Of a DNA stretch of 64,000 nt, positions 51,737 through 61,556 are shown piece by piece. The DNA lies in the NCBI GenBank assembly GCA_012520915.1, contig JAAYNJ010000010.1:105160-169159 (forward strand). Direction: 5' to 3'. The DNA comes from Oscillospiraceae bacterium. GTDB taxonomy: Bacteria > Bacillota > Clostridia > Oscillospirales > Ruminococcaceae. The position numbers and the translations under genes are program-made. How positions within the stretch are numbered: the first letter of the stretch is position 1; each line of letters opens with the position of its first letter. The notes below the pieces were generated by a model that ran no database searches, was not told where the DNA came from, and saw nothing but the letters and a program-made list of their open reading frames with translations.

Positions 51737-52621
51737 ATGTCTTTTTTTGATAAAATTAAAAAGGGTTTAAAAAAGACTTTGGACAATGTCGCTTTTGCCC
51801 TTTCATCGGATAAGCTTGGCGAAGATTATTATGAACTGCTGCTTGAAAAGCTGATACTGTCAGATACCGGTTATGAGTTGGCGGAAGAGATTGTTGAAAA
51901 GCTTAGGGAGAAAGTAAAAGAATTCCATATCAGTGATGCTGATGCAGCCAATGAAAAGTTAATAGAGATAGTGTCGGAAATGCTGAAAGCGGAATCTCCG
52001 CTTGATTTTGACAGCAAACCTGTAGTTATACTGATGATAGGTGTCAACGGGGCCGGGAAGACGACCACCGCCGGTAAAATAGCGGATCTTCTTGTAAAAA
52101 GGGGAAATAAGGTAATACTCGCCGCTGCGGACACATTCAGAGCGGCTGCGAGAGAACAACTGGAAGTTTGGGCGAATAGGAGCGGTGCTGACTTTATTGC
52201 CGGGGCTAATGACCCGTCTGCAGTGATTTATGACGCAGTTCGTCATGCTGTGAATTCAAAAGCCGACTTTGTAATTTGCGACACAGCAGGAAGGTTGCAT
52301 ACAAAAAAGAATTTGATGGACGAACTTGCAAAGATGACAAGAACGGCGAAAAAAGCTTCGCCCGAATCGTCCATAGAAACACTTTTGGTAATTGATGCAA
52401 TTACCGGTCAAAATGCAATCAATCAAGCTGCGCAATTCGCTGTCGACACGGGAGTCAGTGGAATAGTATTGACAAAACTCGACGGTACGGCAAAGGGCGG
52501 ATCGACTATAGCAATTAAGCACAAATTGGGAATACCCTTAAGATTTATAGGGGTCGGGGAAGGAATAGAAGATTTATTGGAATTCAATGCGGAAGACTTT
52601 GCAAGAGCGTTTTTTCTGTAA
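51737..52621 (+). CDS. ftsY: Signal recognition particle receptor FtsY
   Basis: FtsY docks SRP-ribosome complexes at the membrane. The 294-residue protein is the NG GTPase domain alone, with no acidic A domain, as in many Gram-positives. G1 is GVNGAGKTTTAGKI (about 101-114), G3 DTAGRLHTKKNLM and G4 TKLDGTAKGG. The ATG at 51737 follows GAGGTGAAA; the frame upstream lies in the smc end and is not homologous. Confidence 0.96.
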   Translation: MSFFDKIKKGLKKTLDNVAFALSSDKLGEDYYELLLEKLILSDTGYELAEEIVEKLREKVKEFHISDADAANEKLIEIVSEMLKAESPLDFDSKPVVILMIGVNGAGKTTTAGKIADLLVKRGNKVILAAADTFRAAAREQLEVWANRSGADFIAGANDPSAVIYDAVRHAVNSKADFVICDTAGRLHTKKNLMDELAKMTRTAKKASPESSIETLLVIDAITGQNAINQAAQFAVDTGVSGIVLTKLDGTAKGGSTIAIKHKLGIPLRFIGVGEGIEDLLEFNAEDFARAFFL

Positions 52622-52642
52622 TCAATTAGAGAACTGTAAACT

Positions 52643-53266
52643 ATGAAAGATAAAATTTTTATTGCGGCGACAAATAACAAAAACAAATTGAGGGAAATCT
52701 CTGAAATATTAAAAAAAATAGGGTACACAACATTTTCCATGAAGGATGTCGGAATAGATTGTCATCCGGAAGAAACCGGCAATAGCTTTCTCGAAAATGC
52801 ATTAATTAAAGCAAAAGCAATTAGAAAAATGACAGATTTGCCCATAATTTCAGATGATTCCGGTATTTCAGTTGATTATTTGGGGGGAATGCCCGGGGTT
52901 CACACGTCCAGGTATTCCGGCGAGAACTCGACAGATGATTCGAATATTTTAAAACTGCTTAATGCCTTGGAAGGCGTCGAAAAACCTAAAAGGACAGCAA
53001 GATTTATCTCTGCAGTTGTCGTCTTAATGCCCGACGGACAGATAATTACGTCCATGGGCAGGTGTGAAGGATATATAGGTTTTGAAAAAAGAGGGAATAA
53101 CGGGTTCGGATATGACCCGATCTTTTACTTAAGTAGAAATATTAGTTTTGCCGAATTGGAAGACTATGTAAAAAACTCTATAAGCCACAGGGCAAGAGCG
53201 TTGAGAAAAATTTGTTTCAAACTTAAAAAAATTGACAGGATGGAGCTTTTGGGTTATGACATCTAA
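52643..53266 (+). CDS. rdgB: Non-canonical purine NTP pyrophosphatase (RdgB/HAM1)
   Basis: This enzyme removes ITP, dITP and XTP from the nucleotide pool. The 207-residue protein starts with the substrate-binding IFIAATNNKNKLREI. It then has ETGNSFLENALIKAKA, ISDDSGISVDYLGGMPGVHTSRYSG and GYDPIFYL, then SHRARAL at the C terminus. Length is typical. It overlaps the next gene by 11 bases. Confidence 0.95.
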   Translation: MKDKIFIAATNNKNKLREISEILKKIGYTTFSMKDVGIDCHPEETGNSFLENALIKAKAIRKMTDLPIISDDSGISVDYLGGMPGVHTSRYSGENSTDDSNILKLLNALEGVEKPKRTARFISAVVVLMPDGQIITSMGRCEGYIGFEKRGNNGFGYDPIFYLSRNISFAELEDYVKNSISHRARALRKICFKLKKIDRMELLGYDI

Positions 53267-53540
53267 ACAGAGAGCCTATTTGAGAAAAATGTCAAATCAA
53301 ATGGATTCGATTTTCAATGTAGGAAAAAATGGGATTTCAGACGAATTGATAATCGCGATTGACGATGCGTTGAAAAGCAGAGAGCTTATAAAAATCGGTG
53401 TATTGGACAATATAGATATTTCAGTAAAAGATATTGCCGAAGAAATTTCCTCTAAGACTTCGTCTGAAACGGTAATTGTTTTGGGAAGAAAAATCGTTTT
53501 ATACAGAAAAAATCCAAAAATCGGGAAATATAAGGTTTAA
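53256..53540 (+). CDS. yhbY: YhbY-type CRM-domain RNA-binding protein
   Basis: This 94-residue protein is a single CRM domain, associated with pre-50S ribosomal particles. Typical features are the N-terminal TSKQRAYLRKMSNQM, the NVGKNGISDELI motif holding the GxxG-type loop, and the final LGRKIVLYRKNP. The ATG at 53256 follows a GGAG inside rdgB. It is 2 bases from nadD, as in the yqeI-nadD pair of B. subtilis. Confidence 0.93.
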   Translation: MTSKQRAYLRKMSNQMDSIFNVGKNGISDELIIAIDDALKSRELIKIGVLDNIDISVKDIAEEISSKTSSETVIVLGRKIVLYRKNPKIGKYKV

Positions 53541-53542
53541 AT

Positions 53543-54148
53543 ATGAAAAAACTGCTGCTGTTTGGGGGGGCGTTTAATCCTCCGCACAAAGGGCATTCAC
53601 GGCTTTTATCTTCAGCCTGCGAAACCATTTCACCCGACGTGATATTAGTAATGCCTTCCGCAACTTCGCCCCATAAAAAAAATGCAGAAGTCAACTTTTT
53701 TCACAGAGCGAATATGTCGCAAACTTTTAAAGATGTTTCTCCGAAAGTTAAAATCAGCTTAATGGAGGAAAGAGGAAGGAAGCGCAGAAACTATACCTAC
53801 TGGACTTTAAAGAGGATTAAAAAGAAATATTTCGACCACAAAATAATTCTTCTTATAGGTTCGGATATGTTGGATAGTTTTAAAACTTGGAATAGGTATG
53901 AAAGAGTTCTCAAACTTGCAGATATCGCGGTTGCCTCAAGATACGAAGAGGGAGCTGTCAAACTGAAAAAATCTATCGATGAAATGTGTTCAAAAGGTGG
54001 TAGAATAATTGAGTTGAAATATAATCCTCTCGAAATCAGTTCATCTAAACTAAGGGAAATGCTGTATTCGGGTGAAGATGTTTCCCGGTTCATAGATAAG
54101 TTTGTTGCAGATTATATTAGCGAACACAAATTGTACGGCGGTGTTTAA
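53543..54148 (+). CDS. nadD: Nicotinate-nucleotide adenylyltransferase
   Basis: NadD makes deamido-NAD from nicotinate mononucleotide and ATP. The 201-residue nucleotidyltransferase has GGAFNPPHKGH (8-18), MPSATSPHKK and the C-terminal ISSKLREML (ISSTxIR class). Order yhbY-nadD-yqeK is conserved in Firmicutes. Confidence 0.95.
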   Translation: MKKLLLFGGAFNPPHKGHSRLLSSACETISPDVILVMPSATSPHKKNAEVNFFHRANMSQTFKDVSPKVKISLMEERGRKRRNYTYWTLKRIKKKYFDHKIILLIGSDMLDSFKTWNRYERVLKLADIAVASRYEEGAVKLKKSIDEMCSKGGRIIELKYNPLEISSSKLREMLYSGEDVSRFIDKFVADYISEHKLYGGV

Positions 54149-54152
54149 AATA

Positions 54153-54713
54153 ATGACAGTATCACAAGCAAGAAATTTAGCTGAAAGAGCTCTATCAAAA
54201 AAAAGATTCAACCACTCCAGAGCTGTGGTAAAGTATGCTATGAAGTTGGCATCGATTAATAATTTGGATGTAAAAAAAGCGGCTGTTGCGGGATACCTCC
54301 ATGATATTGCAAAAGAGTTGAACTCTTCCGTTCTGTTGCAAATGATAAATAGCTCTGATATCATTTCGATTGAAGAAATTAAAGGCCTTGAACAAGTTTG
54401 GCACTCTTATGCAGGCGGAGCATATGCTAAAGATGTACTTGGGCTTGATGAGGAAATAGCGATGGCAATTGCAAGCCATACTTCCGGCAGAGCCGGAATG
54501 AGTGGGATTGAGAAGGTTATTTATGTATCGGACTACCTCTCTGAAGACAGGAATATGCCCGGATTGGCCCCGCTCAGAAAATTATCGGAAAAATCGCTGG
54601 ATTCCGTTGTATTGGAGATTTTAACGAGGCAGATATCGCGATTAATCGCTTTGAGAAGAAAAATAGATATTAACTCAATACGTGCTTACAACTATATGTT
54701 GTCGCACCGTTGA
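54153..54713 (+). CDS. yqeK: HD-domain bis(5'-nucleosyl)-tetraphosphatase YqeK
   Basis: YqeK cleaves Ap4A symmetrically to ADP. The 186-residue HD-domain protein has the metal ligands H21 (RFNHSRAV), H50-D51 (LHDIAK), H84 (WHSYAGG), H109 (ASHTSG) and D127 (VSDYLS). The start at 54153 is the first Met after nadD; residues further upstream belong to another frame of nadD. Confidence 0.93.
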   Translation: MTVSQARNLAERALSKKRFNHSRAVVKYAMKLASINNLDVKKAAVAGYLHDIAKELNSSVLLQMINSSDIISIEEIKGLEQVWHSYAGGAYAKDVLGLDEEIAMAIASHTSGRAGMSGIEKVIYVSDYLSEDRNMPGLAPLRKLSEKSLDSVVLEILTRQISRLIALRRKIDINSIRAYNYMLSHR

Positions 54714-54740
54714 GTTTTTTTGTAAAGGAATTATCCTGAT

Positions 54741-55910
54741 ATGGCTAAAAAGAAGAATGAAAAAGCGAAAAAACATGAAAATGAAAACCTTGACGGTAAT
54801 CTAAAAGATCGAAAAAAAAGACCGCGGAAAAAGAAAAACATATTTGCCGTTTTGGTCATAGTTTTATCCGTCACGCTCTTGATATTCGGCGCAGTCAAAA
54901 TAGTTTTGGGTATAAAACCCCTTAAGTCCGATGTAGGTGAACTTGATGAAAAATGGGTAACCCCGCAGTATATCAGAGGGAAAACGATGAATATACTAAT
55001 CTGCGGTATTGACAGTGATGAAAAACTTGAGGGCGATGAAGCACGGATAGACCACATGACGGATGTCATCATCATGTTAAATCTCAATATTGAAAACTCA
55101 ACGGCAACTTTATTGCAAATACCCAGAGATATGTATGTTGGACAGGAATTGGTCTATTACGGCAAAATCAACGGCCTTTATAATTGGGGATATAAAGACA
55201 ATCCCGAAGAAAAAGGGGATCCGAAAACCGCTCCCTCAGGTGTAAATAATATAAGGCCTCTTGCGGAAACAATAAACAAGCAACTGGCGCTTCCGATTGA
55301 CAACTATGTGATGATCACAATGGAAGGCTTCAGGGAAGTCATTGACATGCTTGGCGGAATTGAAATAACAGTTGACAAATTCATTGAATTCGGTGATCAT
55401 TTTGAGCTTCATCCCGGCAAAACCTATGTTCTGAATGGCGAAACAGCTGAAATATTTGTAAGATATAGAGGATATTCACAGGCAGATATTGAGAGAATGA
55501 ATGTTCAAAGATATTTTATGAGTGCACTGATGAAGAAGTTTTTGGACACATCCACTACCGATATGATAAGAATTGTCAATAATGTTTTCCCATATCTTGA
55601 AACGGATTTTTCCATCGGAGAAATTATCGATCTCGCATTTAAAGTGAAAAAAATGTCTACGGATTCCATAGATGTTATTAGAGTTCCCGGAGAGCCTGTC
55701 AGCAGATACGGGCTTTACGGACAGGATGTATTTTCCGTACACAAAAAAGAACTTGCTGAATTGTTGAATAAATATATGAGACCCTTTTCCGACCCGGTAA
55801 TTGAATCGGAGCTCGGCGCAATTGAAATTCAAAATACGATAGGTGATTATCTGGGAACGGCTGAGGGAAAACTTGATGATTATGAAGATAAAGGCGAAGA
55901 GGGGGGCTAA
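54741..55910 (+). CDS. LytR-CpsA-Psr (LCP) family cell-wall polymer ligase
   Basis: LCP enzymes transfer lipid-linked wall polymers to peptidoglycan, outside the membrane. The 389-residue protein has a very basic N-terminal tail (about 1-32), one transmembrane helix (about 33-55) and the LCP domain with DHMTDVIIMLNLN, LQIPRDMYVG, INGLYNWG and a late RYRGYSQADIERMNVQRYFM. These contain the conserved Asp and Arg that bind the lipid pyrophosphate. The C-terminal tail is acidic. Its place between yqeK and rsfS is recurrent in Clostridia. Confidence 0.93.
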   Translation: MAKKKNEKAKKHENENLDGNLKDRKKRPRKKKNIFAVLVIVLSVTLLIFGAVKIVLGIKPLKSDVGELDEKWVTPQYIRGKTMNILICGIDSDEKLEGDEARIDHMTDVIIMLNLNIENSTATLLQIPRDMYVGQELVYYGKINGLYNWGYKDNPEEKGDPKTAPSGVNNIRPLAETINKQLALPIDNYVMITMEGFREVIDMLGGIEITVDKFIEFGDHFELHPGKTYVLNGETAEIFVRYRGYSQADIERMNVQRYFMSALMKKFLDTSTTDMIRIVNNVFPYLETDFSIGEIIDLAFKVKKMSTDSIDVIRVPGEPVSRYGLYGQDVFSVHKKELAELLNKYMRPFSDPVIESELGAIEIQNTIGDYLGTAEGKLDDYEDKGEEGG

Positions 55911-55913
55911 AAG

Positions 55914-56258
55914 TTGACATCACTTGAAATAGCAAAATATGCGGGGAAAGTATTAGACGAAAAACAGGGAGCCGACATAAAAATTTTAAAAGTTGAGGAA
56001 CTCACGATTTTAGCTGACTACTTCGTAATCGCATCAGGTGATAATAGGGTTCTGGTAAAAGCTTTGTCTGATGAAGTCGATAGAAGGATGGCGAAGATGG
56101 GAATTATGCCAAAGAAAATCGAAGGCGAATCGGGCGGAAACTGGATTTTACATGATTACGGCGATGTAATAGTGCATATATTCCATAAAGACGCACGGGA
56201 TTTTTATTCTTTGGACCGACTGTGGGCAGATGCGAAATTAGTTGAAGTTTCCGAATAG
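55914..56258 (+). CDS. rsfS: Ribosomal silencing factor RsfS
   Basis: RsfS binds uL14 and prevents subunit joining under starvation. The 114-residue protein carries [36 protein letters not shown] and the end [11 protein letters not shown], all diagnostic. It starts with TTG at 55914, three bases after the LCP gene. Confidence 0.95.
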   Translation: MTSLEIAKYAGKVLDEKQGADIKILKVEELTILADYFVIASGDNRVLVKALSDEVDRRMAKMGIMPKKIEGESGGNWILHDYGDVIVHIFHKDARDFYSLDRLWADAKLVEVSE

Positions 56259-56268
56259 GAGAGAGATT

Positions 56269-58674
56269 TTGAAATATAATTTTGAAAAGATTGAGAAAAA
56301 GTGGCAGGAAATTTGGAATAAAGAGGGTACTTTTAATGCCAAAAAAAATTGCGCTCTCCCCAAATATTATGTGCTCATAGAATTTCCCTACCCATCCGGT
56401 GAAGGGTTGCATATAGGACACCCGAGACCGTATACTGCTATGGATATAGTTGCCAGAAAAAAACGTTTGGAGGGTTATAATGTACTGTATCCGATAGGCT
56501 GGGATGCATTCGGACTCCCAACGGAAAACTATGCCATGCAAAATAAAATTCATCCTGCGGTTGTTACCAGAGACAACATCAAAAGGTTTAAATCTCAACT
56601 GATGTCTTTAGGACTTTCATTTGACTGGTCAAGGGAAATAAACACCACCGATCCTTCATACTACAAATGGACTCAATGGATTTTTTTAAAAATGTTTGAA
56701 AAAGGACTGGCCTACAAAAAAGAGATGGCAGTCAATTACTGCACTTCATGCAAGGTGGTTTTAGCAAATGAAGAGGTTATTGCAGGAAGTTGTGAGCGTT
56801 GTCACAGCGAAGTGGTGAGAAAGATAAAGAGCCAGTGGATGTTGGCGATAACGAAATATGCCGATCGGTTAATAGATGACCTTGATACGGTAGATTACAT
56901 TGATAGGGTTAAATCGCAACAGATAAACTGGATCGGCCGTTCATATGGTGCTGAAATTGTATTCCCCACCTCAAAAGGCGATAACCTCGTTGTTTACACA
57001 ACCCGCCCGGACACTATTTTCGGTGCTACCTATATGGTAATTTCTCCGGAACACGAGCTTTTGGAAAAGTGGTCCGACAGTATCGAAAATTATGATGAGA
57101 TAGTGCAGTATAGGTATCTTGCTTCAAAGAAAAGCGACCTTGAGAGAACGGAGCTTTCTAAGGAGAAGACAGGAGTGGAGATATTGGGCGTAAGCGCCGT
57201 TAATCCCGCGACCGGAAAGAAAATTCCTATATTTGTGGCAGACTATGTCCTTATGGGTTACGGTACCGGTGCGATAATGGCAGTACCCGGACACGATCAA
57301 CGCGACTACGATTTTGCAAAGAAATTCTCTTTGCCGATTATCGAGGTGGTTGAAGGCGGAGATATTGAAAGAGAAGCCTATGTCGATTGCGATAAAGGCT
57401 TAATGGTCAACTCCGGTTTTTTGAACGGGTTGAATGTGGAGCAGGCAAAGACAAAAACTGTTGAATGGCTGATGGAAAATGGCATCGGAGGTAATAAAGT
57501 AAACTACAAACTCAGAGATTGGGTATTTTCCAGGCAGAGATTCTGGGGTGAGCCGATTCCGATTATTATTTGTGATAAGTGCGGCTATGTGCCGTTGAAA
57601 GATTCCGACCTGCCTCTGATGCTTCCGGAGTTGGAGGATTATGAACCGGGGCACGAAGGTGAGTCGCCGCTCTCAAGAGCAGAGGATTGGGTCAATGTCA
57701 GTTGTCCGATTTGCGGGAGAGCTGCTAAGCGCGAAACGGATACAATGCCGCAGTGGGCAGGCTCTTCCTGGTATTACCTGCGCTACTGCGATGCGGGCAA
57801 CGAAAATTTTCTTGCCTCAAAGGAAGAGTTGGATTATTGGATGGCTGTCGATTGGTATAACGGGGGAATGGAACATACCACCCTGCACCTGCTCTATTCA
57901 AGATTTTGGCATAAGTTTTTATACGATATCGGTGTAACATCCCAACCGGAACCCTATTTAAAGAGAACAAGTCACGGAATGATATTGGGTGACGACGGCC
58001 AAAAAATGTCAAAATCCCGGGGAAATGTGATTAATCCGGATGAAGTTGTTAAAGAATACGGTGCTGATACCCTTCGCCTTTATGAAATGTTTATAGGCGA
58101 CTTTGAAAAGACCGCACCGTGGTCAAGCGAAAGCATCAAAGGGTGTAAAAGATTTCTTGACAGAGTTTTTGACATGGTCGGGTTTGTCGTTGATGGAAAA
58201 GATTATTCCAAGGATTTGGAAGTGTTGTTCCACAAAACGGTAAAAAAGGTCGGCGAAGACATCGAAAACATGAAATTTAATACGGCAATCGCCACACTGA
58301 TGACTTTGACCAATGAAATATACGCAAACAAAAGACTGAACAAATTCGAATTTGAAATATTCTTGACCCTTCTTAATCCGTTTGCGCCCCATATTACCGA
58401 AGAACTTTGGCAGATGATTGGAAACAAATCAATGATTTCAGCTGCCGAATGGCCTAAATATAATCCGGAAAAATGTCAGGAAGATTCCATAGAAATAGCT
58501 GTACAGGTTAATGGAAAAGTAAGAGGAAGAATTACAATAGATGTTGATGCGGAGGAGTCGGAAGTTCTGGAAACAGCAAGGAGCAATCAGCAGATTTGCG
58601 AAATGATTAAAGGCAAAACTCTGATAAAAGAGTTGTATGTAAAGGGGAAAATAGTCAATTTTGTAGTTAAATAG
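56269..58674 (+). CDS. leuS: Leucyl-tRNA synthetase
   Basis: LeuS charges tRNA-Leu. The roughly 801-residue class I enzyme has the HIGH motif in [16 protein letters not shown] (about 41-56) and a zinc-type CxxC region (CTSCKV ... CERCHSE). A CP1 editing domain ([13 protein letters not shown]) and the KMSKS loop [11 protein letters not shown] (about 580-590) follow, with the C-terminal domain [11 protein letters not shown] at 56269 follows AGGAGAG at good spacing; the longer frame would overlap rsfS by 17 bases with no ribosome site. Confidence 0.96.
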   Translation: MKYNFEKIEKKWQEIWNKEGTFNAKKNCALPKYYVLIEFPYPSGEGLHIGHPRPYTAMDIVARKKRLEGYNVLYPIGWDAFGLPTENYAMQNKIHPAVVTRDNIKRFKSQLMSLGLSFDWSREINTTDPSYYKWTQWIFLKMFEKGLAYKKEMAVNYCTSCKVVLANEEVIAGSCERCHSEVVRKIKSQWMLAITKYADRLIDDLDTVDYIDRVKSQQINWIGRSYGAEIVFPTSKGDNLVVYTTRPDTIFGATYMVISPEHELLEKWSDSIENYDEIVQYRYLASKKSDLERTELSKEKTGVEILGVSAVNPATGKKIPIFVADYVLMGYGTGAIMAVPGHDQRDYDFAKKFSLPIIEVVEGGDIEREAYVDCDKGLMVNSGFLNGLNVEQAKTKTVEWLMENGIGGNKVNYKLRDWVFSRQRFWGEPIPIIICDKCGYVPLKDSDLPLMLPELEDYEPGHEGESPLSRAEDWVNVSCPICGRAAKRETDTMPQWAGSSWYYLRYCDAGNENFLASKEELDYWMAVDWYNGGMEHTTLHLLYSRFWHKFLYDIGVTSQPEPYLKRTSHGMILGDDGQKMSKSRGNVINPDEVVKEYGADTLRLYEMFIGDFEKTAPWSSESIKGCKRFLDRVFDMVGFVVDGKDYSKDLEVLFHKTVKKVGEDIENMKFNTAIATLMTLTNEIYANKRLNKFEFEIFLTLLNPFAPHITEELWQMIGNKSMISAAEWPKYNPEKCQEDSIEIAVQVNGKVRGRITIDVDAEESEVLETARSNQQICEMIKGKTLIKELYVKGKIVNFVVK

Positions 58675-58682
58675 GCCGAATC

Positions 58683-58711
58683 TTGACTTATCTTTCGCAA
58701 ACCATTAGAAT
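58683..58711 (+). promoter_or_regulatory. Promoter of rpsU
   Basis: TTGACT (58683-58688), 17 bases and TAGAAT (58706-58711), 54 bases upstream of rpsU. Confidence 0.65.
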
Positions 58712-58764
58712 GTATTCTGAAAATAATGTCCTTGCCGATAGGCAAAGGGGGGGAAAAAGTATAA

Positions 58765-58941
58765 ATGTCGGAAATTAGAGTCAAAGAAAACGAGAGCATT
58801 GATAGTGCATTAAGGCGTTTTAAAAGACAATGTGCCCGCTCAGGGGTGCTCGCTGAAGTCAGAAAGCGTGAACACTATGAAAAGCCTTCAGTAAAACGCA
58901 AGAAAAAAGCTGAGGCAGCTCGCAAGAGAAAGCTGAAATAA
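58765..58941 (+). CDS. rpsU: Ribosomal protein bS21
   Basis: This 58-residue small-subunit protein near the mRNA exit begins [20 protein letters not shown], followed by [21 protein letters not shown] and a Lys/Arg-rich tail, the exact family plan. The gene is short and easily missed. AAAGGGGGGGAAAA before the ATG is an unusual G-rich ribosome site. It is a one-gene unit with its own promoter and terminator. Confidence 0.96.
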   Translation: MSEIRVKENESIDSALRRFKRQCARSGVLAEVRKREHYEKPSVKRKKKAEAARKRKLK

Positions 58942-58957
58942 ACGCACAGATTATATG

Positions 58958-58993
58958 AAAAGACCCGTAGTCAGATTAACGGGTCTTTTTTTG
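58958..58993 (+). terminator. Rho-independent terminator after rpsU
   Basis: An 11-bp stem AAAAGACCCGT / ACGGGTCTTTT with a 10-base loop continues into seven T. Confidence 0.9.
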
Positions 58994-59062
58994 TTCTTTT
59001 ATTAGAAACTCACCTTTGATATACTCTAAAGTGATATTAAAAAAGACAAGGAGTAATAACTG

Positions 59063-59548
59063 GTGTTTCCGGATTATCATTACAACAGGCTCGAAGACAT
59101 ACCCTTCGGTTTGTTTAAGCAAAATTCAATAAAATGCATTCTCATCGACGTTGACAATACCCTTACAGGCGACTGTTCGTTTGAAATAAAAGAAGAAGTC
59201 CTCAAATGGGTAGAAAAAGCAAAATCGTTAGGATTATATCTGATTGCAATTTCAAACAACAGCAGGGAAAGGGTCGCGAAATTTGCGGATAGTATAGGTC
59301 TCGAATATATATTTGACGCGAAGAAACCTTTAAAATCGCGGATAATAGAGAACTTAAAAAATATAAATTTTGATTTTAAAGAGATGGCGGTTATTGGAGA
59401 TCAAATATTTACCGATATTTTGCTGGCTAAAAGAATGGGAGCAATTTCAATTCTGGTAGACCCTATGGGAAAAGATATTCCTTTAGGTGTGAAAATTAAA
59501 AGGATATTTGAGAAGCCGTTCAGAAAAGCAAAGAGGATATTTCAATGA
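59063..59548 (+). CDS. YqeG-family HAD IIIA phosphatase
   Basis: This 161-residue protein has HAD motif I ILIDVDNTLTG (26-36), motif II AISNNSRERV, motif III KPLKSRI and motif IV VIGDQIFTDILLAKRMG, with no cap domain. It matches the YqeG family (phosphatidylglycerophosphatase-like HAD IIIA), whose members may dephosphorylate phosphatidylglycerophosphate, though this is not certain for Firmicutes. It begins with GTG at 59063. The usual neighbour yqeH is missing; nfo overlaps its end by 4 bases instead. Confidence 0.88.
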   Translation: MFPDYHYNRLEDIPFGLFKQNSIKCILIDVDNTLTGDCSFEIKEEVLKWVEKAKSLGLYLIAISNNSRERVAKFADSIGLEYIFDAKKPLKSRIIENLKNINFDFKEMAVIGDQIFTDILLAKRMGAISILVDPMGKDIPLGVKIKRIFEKPFRKAKRIFQ

Positions 59549-60402
59549 GAAAGGCAATATTCGGACCTGCCGGAAATTCCGACAGTTTCAATTTAAAATA
59601 TAAATCTTTTAAAGACATTGCAAAATATGTGAACGAAATGGGGCTTGATGCGTTCGAATACCAGTTCGGAAGAGGGGTAAGAATGAGTGAAAAGAATGCA
59701 TCGATAATAAAAGAGGAATGTATAAAATACAATGTAACGATAAGTGCTCACGCACCCTACTATATTTCACTTGCAAGCGACGACGAAGAAAAGAGAAACA
59801 ACAGTATGAGATATATACTTGAAACCGCTAAAGCTGTAAAAAATATGGGCGGAAACAGAATAGTGGTTCATTCGGGTTCGGTCGGTAAGAAATCCCGGGA
59901 AGAAGCATTCTTGCTTGCAAAAGAAACTTTGGCAAAAAGCATAAGTTATCTTGATAGTTCCGGATATGGTGATGTAGTAATATGCCCTGAGACGATGGGG
60001 AAAATAAATCAGCTTGGAAGTTTGGATGAGGTTCTTGATTTCTGTGAATTAGATGAAAGAATTATTCCATGTATTGACTTCGGACACCTCAATGCCCGAA
60101 CACATGGGTCGATTAAATCCAAAGAGGATTATGCAAGGATACTCGATACCATGGAAAACAACATAGGAATATACAGAACAAAGATATTCCACTCTCATTT
60201 CAGTAAAATTGAATATACTGCAGGCGGTGAAAAAAGACATCTTACTTTTGAAGACAGGGAATACGGACCGAATCCGGAAATGCTGATGGAACTCATTTCA
60301 GAAAGGAATTTGACGCCTGTAGTTATTTGTGAATCGAGCGGAACGCAGGCTGAAGATGCCCTTGCAATGAAAATAATGTACGAAAATTACAATATTATAT
60401 GA
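59545..60402 (+). CDS. nfo: Endonuclease IV family AP endonuclease
   Basis: Nfo cuts DNA 5' of abasic sites. The 285-residue TIM barrel shows metal-binding motifs in order: SAHAPYYISL (about 73-82), VVHSGSVGK, CPETMGK, CIDFGHLNART and IFHSHFS, with the final Glu in VICESSGTQAED. Trinuclear zinc ligands look complete. It overlaps yqeG by 4 bases and precedes pepP by 14. Confidence 0.9.
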   Translation: MRKAIFGPAGNSDSFNLKYKSFKDIAKYVNEMGLDAFEYQFGRGVRMSEKNASIIKEECIKYNVTISAHAPYYISLASDDEEKRNNSMRYILETAKAVKNMGGNRIVVHSGSVGKKSREEAFLLAKETLAKSISYLDSSGYGDVVICPETMGKINQLGSLDEVLDFCELDERIIPCIDFGHLNARTHGSIKSKEDYARILDTMENNIGIYRTKIFHSHFSKIEYTAGGEKRHLTFEDREYGPNPEMLMELISERNLTPVVICESSGTQAEDALAMKIMYENYNII

Positions 60403-60416
60403 GAGGATGATTAATT

Positions 60417-61487
60417 GTGGAAAGAGTAGAAAGACTTAAAGAACAGATAAAACTTGAAAAAGATACTGCTGTACTCATTGAAAATAACTATAACAGAGCT
60501 TATTTCGGCGGGGTGTTTTCCAGTGCCGGATCATTGATAATTAATCGCTCCGAGACCGTCTTGCTAATAGACTTCAGGTATATCGAAGCGGCGAAAAAGA
60601 GCTCCTTCCCGGGAATAAATCCGGTGCTGATGGATGGAAACTCCGTTCAAATGATCGGAGAACATCTCAAATTGAAAAACATAAGAAAAGTTCTCGTTGA
60701 GGACGGAATGAGTCTCGCAAGATTTCGGGCGCTTAAGCAATTATCGGATGTTGAGATTATTGATGATGAAAAATTGGGAAAGGCTATTGAAAAGTTGCGT
60801 TCCGTGAAGGAAGAAGAGGAAATAGAAAAAATATTGAAGGCGCAGGAAATTACCGATTCAGCATTTTCAGATATCATTTCATACATTAAACCGGGAATGA
60901 CTGAGAGAGAAATTGCAGCCAAGCTGGAATTCCTTATGAAGATGAACGGTGCAGACGGCACTGCTTTTTCCACTATCGTGGTTTCAGGCGAAAACTCGTC
61001 TTTGCCGCACGGCGTTCCGGGTGATAGAAGAGTGAGGGAAGGCGACTTTATCACAATGGATTTCGGTGCGATAAAAGAAGGATATTGCAGTGATATGACA
61101 CGCACCGTTGCATTGGGCGAAATATCCGAGAAGCAACAAAGAGTTTATAATACAGTACTTAAAGCACACCTTGCCGCAAGAGAACAGGCAAAAGCCGGAA
61201 TGACGGGGAAAGAATTGGATGCCGTTGCGAGAGAAATTATTAAGGATAACGGTTATGGGGAATTCTTCGGGCATGGATTGGGGCATTCTTTGGGTTTGGA
61301 AGTCCATGAATACCCCAGTGCAAATCATACAAACGAAGAACCGTTGGGAGAAAATGTGGTAATGACCATAGAACCGGGAATCTATCTGCCGGGAGAATTC
61401 GGAGTAAGAATTGAGAATATGGTAGTGCTTTGCCGAGAAGGGAACAACAATTTGAGCAAAAGCTGTGTTGAGCTGATTACTATTTAG
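60417..61487 (+). CDS. Xaa-Pro aminopeptidase family (M24) peptidase
   Basis: This 356-residue metallopeptidase removes the N-terminal residue before proline. The creatinase-like N-terminal domain (1-125) is followed by the pita-bread domain with DFGAIKEGYCSDMTRTV (two Asp ligands), GHGLGHSLGLEVHE (His) and EPGIYLPGEFGVRIENM (two Glu). It starts with GTG at 60417 after GAGGATGA. Adjacency to efp is conserved; both concern proline-containing peptides. Confidence 0.93.
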   Translation: MERVERLKEQIKLEKDTAVLIENNYNRAYFGGVFSSAGSLIINRSETVLLIDFRYIEAAKKSSFPGINPVLMDGNSVQMIGEHLKLKNIRKVLVEDGMSLARFRALKQLSDVEIIDDEKLGKAIEKLRSVKEEEEIEKILKAQEITDSAFSDIISYIKPGMTEREIAAKLEFLMKMNGADGTAFSTIVVSGENSSLPHGVPGDRRVREGDFITMDFGAIKEGYCSDMTRTVALGEISEKQQRVYNTVLKAHLAAREQAKAGMTGKELDAVAREIIKDNGYGEFFGHGLGHSLGLEVHEYPSANHTNEEPLGENVVMTIEPGIYLPGEFGVRIENMVVLCREGNNNLSKSCVELITI

Positions 61488-61496
61488 TTTGCTTTG

Positions 61497-61525
61497 TTGA
61501 ACAGCATTATCAATTGTGATAAAAT
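61497..61525 (+). promoter_or_regulatory. Promoter of efp
   Basis: TTGAAC (61497-61502), 17 bases and TAAAAT (61520-61525) lie in the short gap after the peptidase gene. Confidence 0.55.
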
Positions 61526-61556
61526 TTAAAGAACCTTTAGGTGAAAGGAGAATAAT

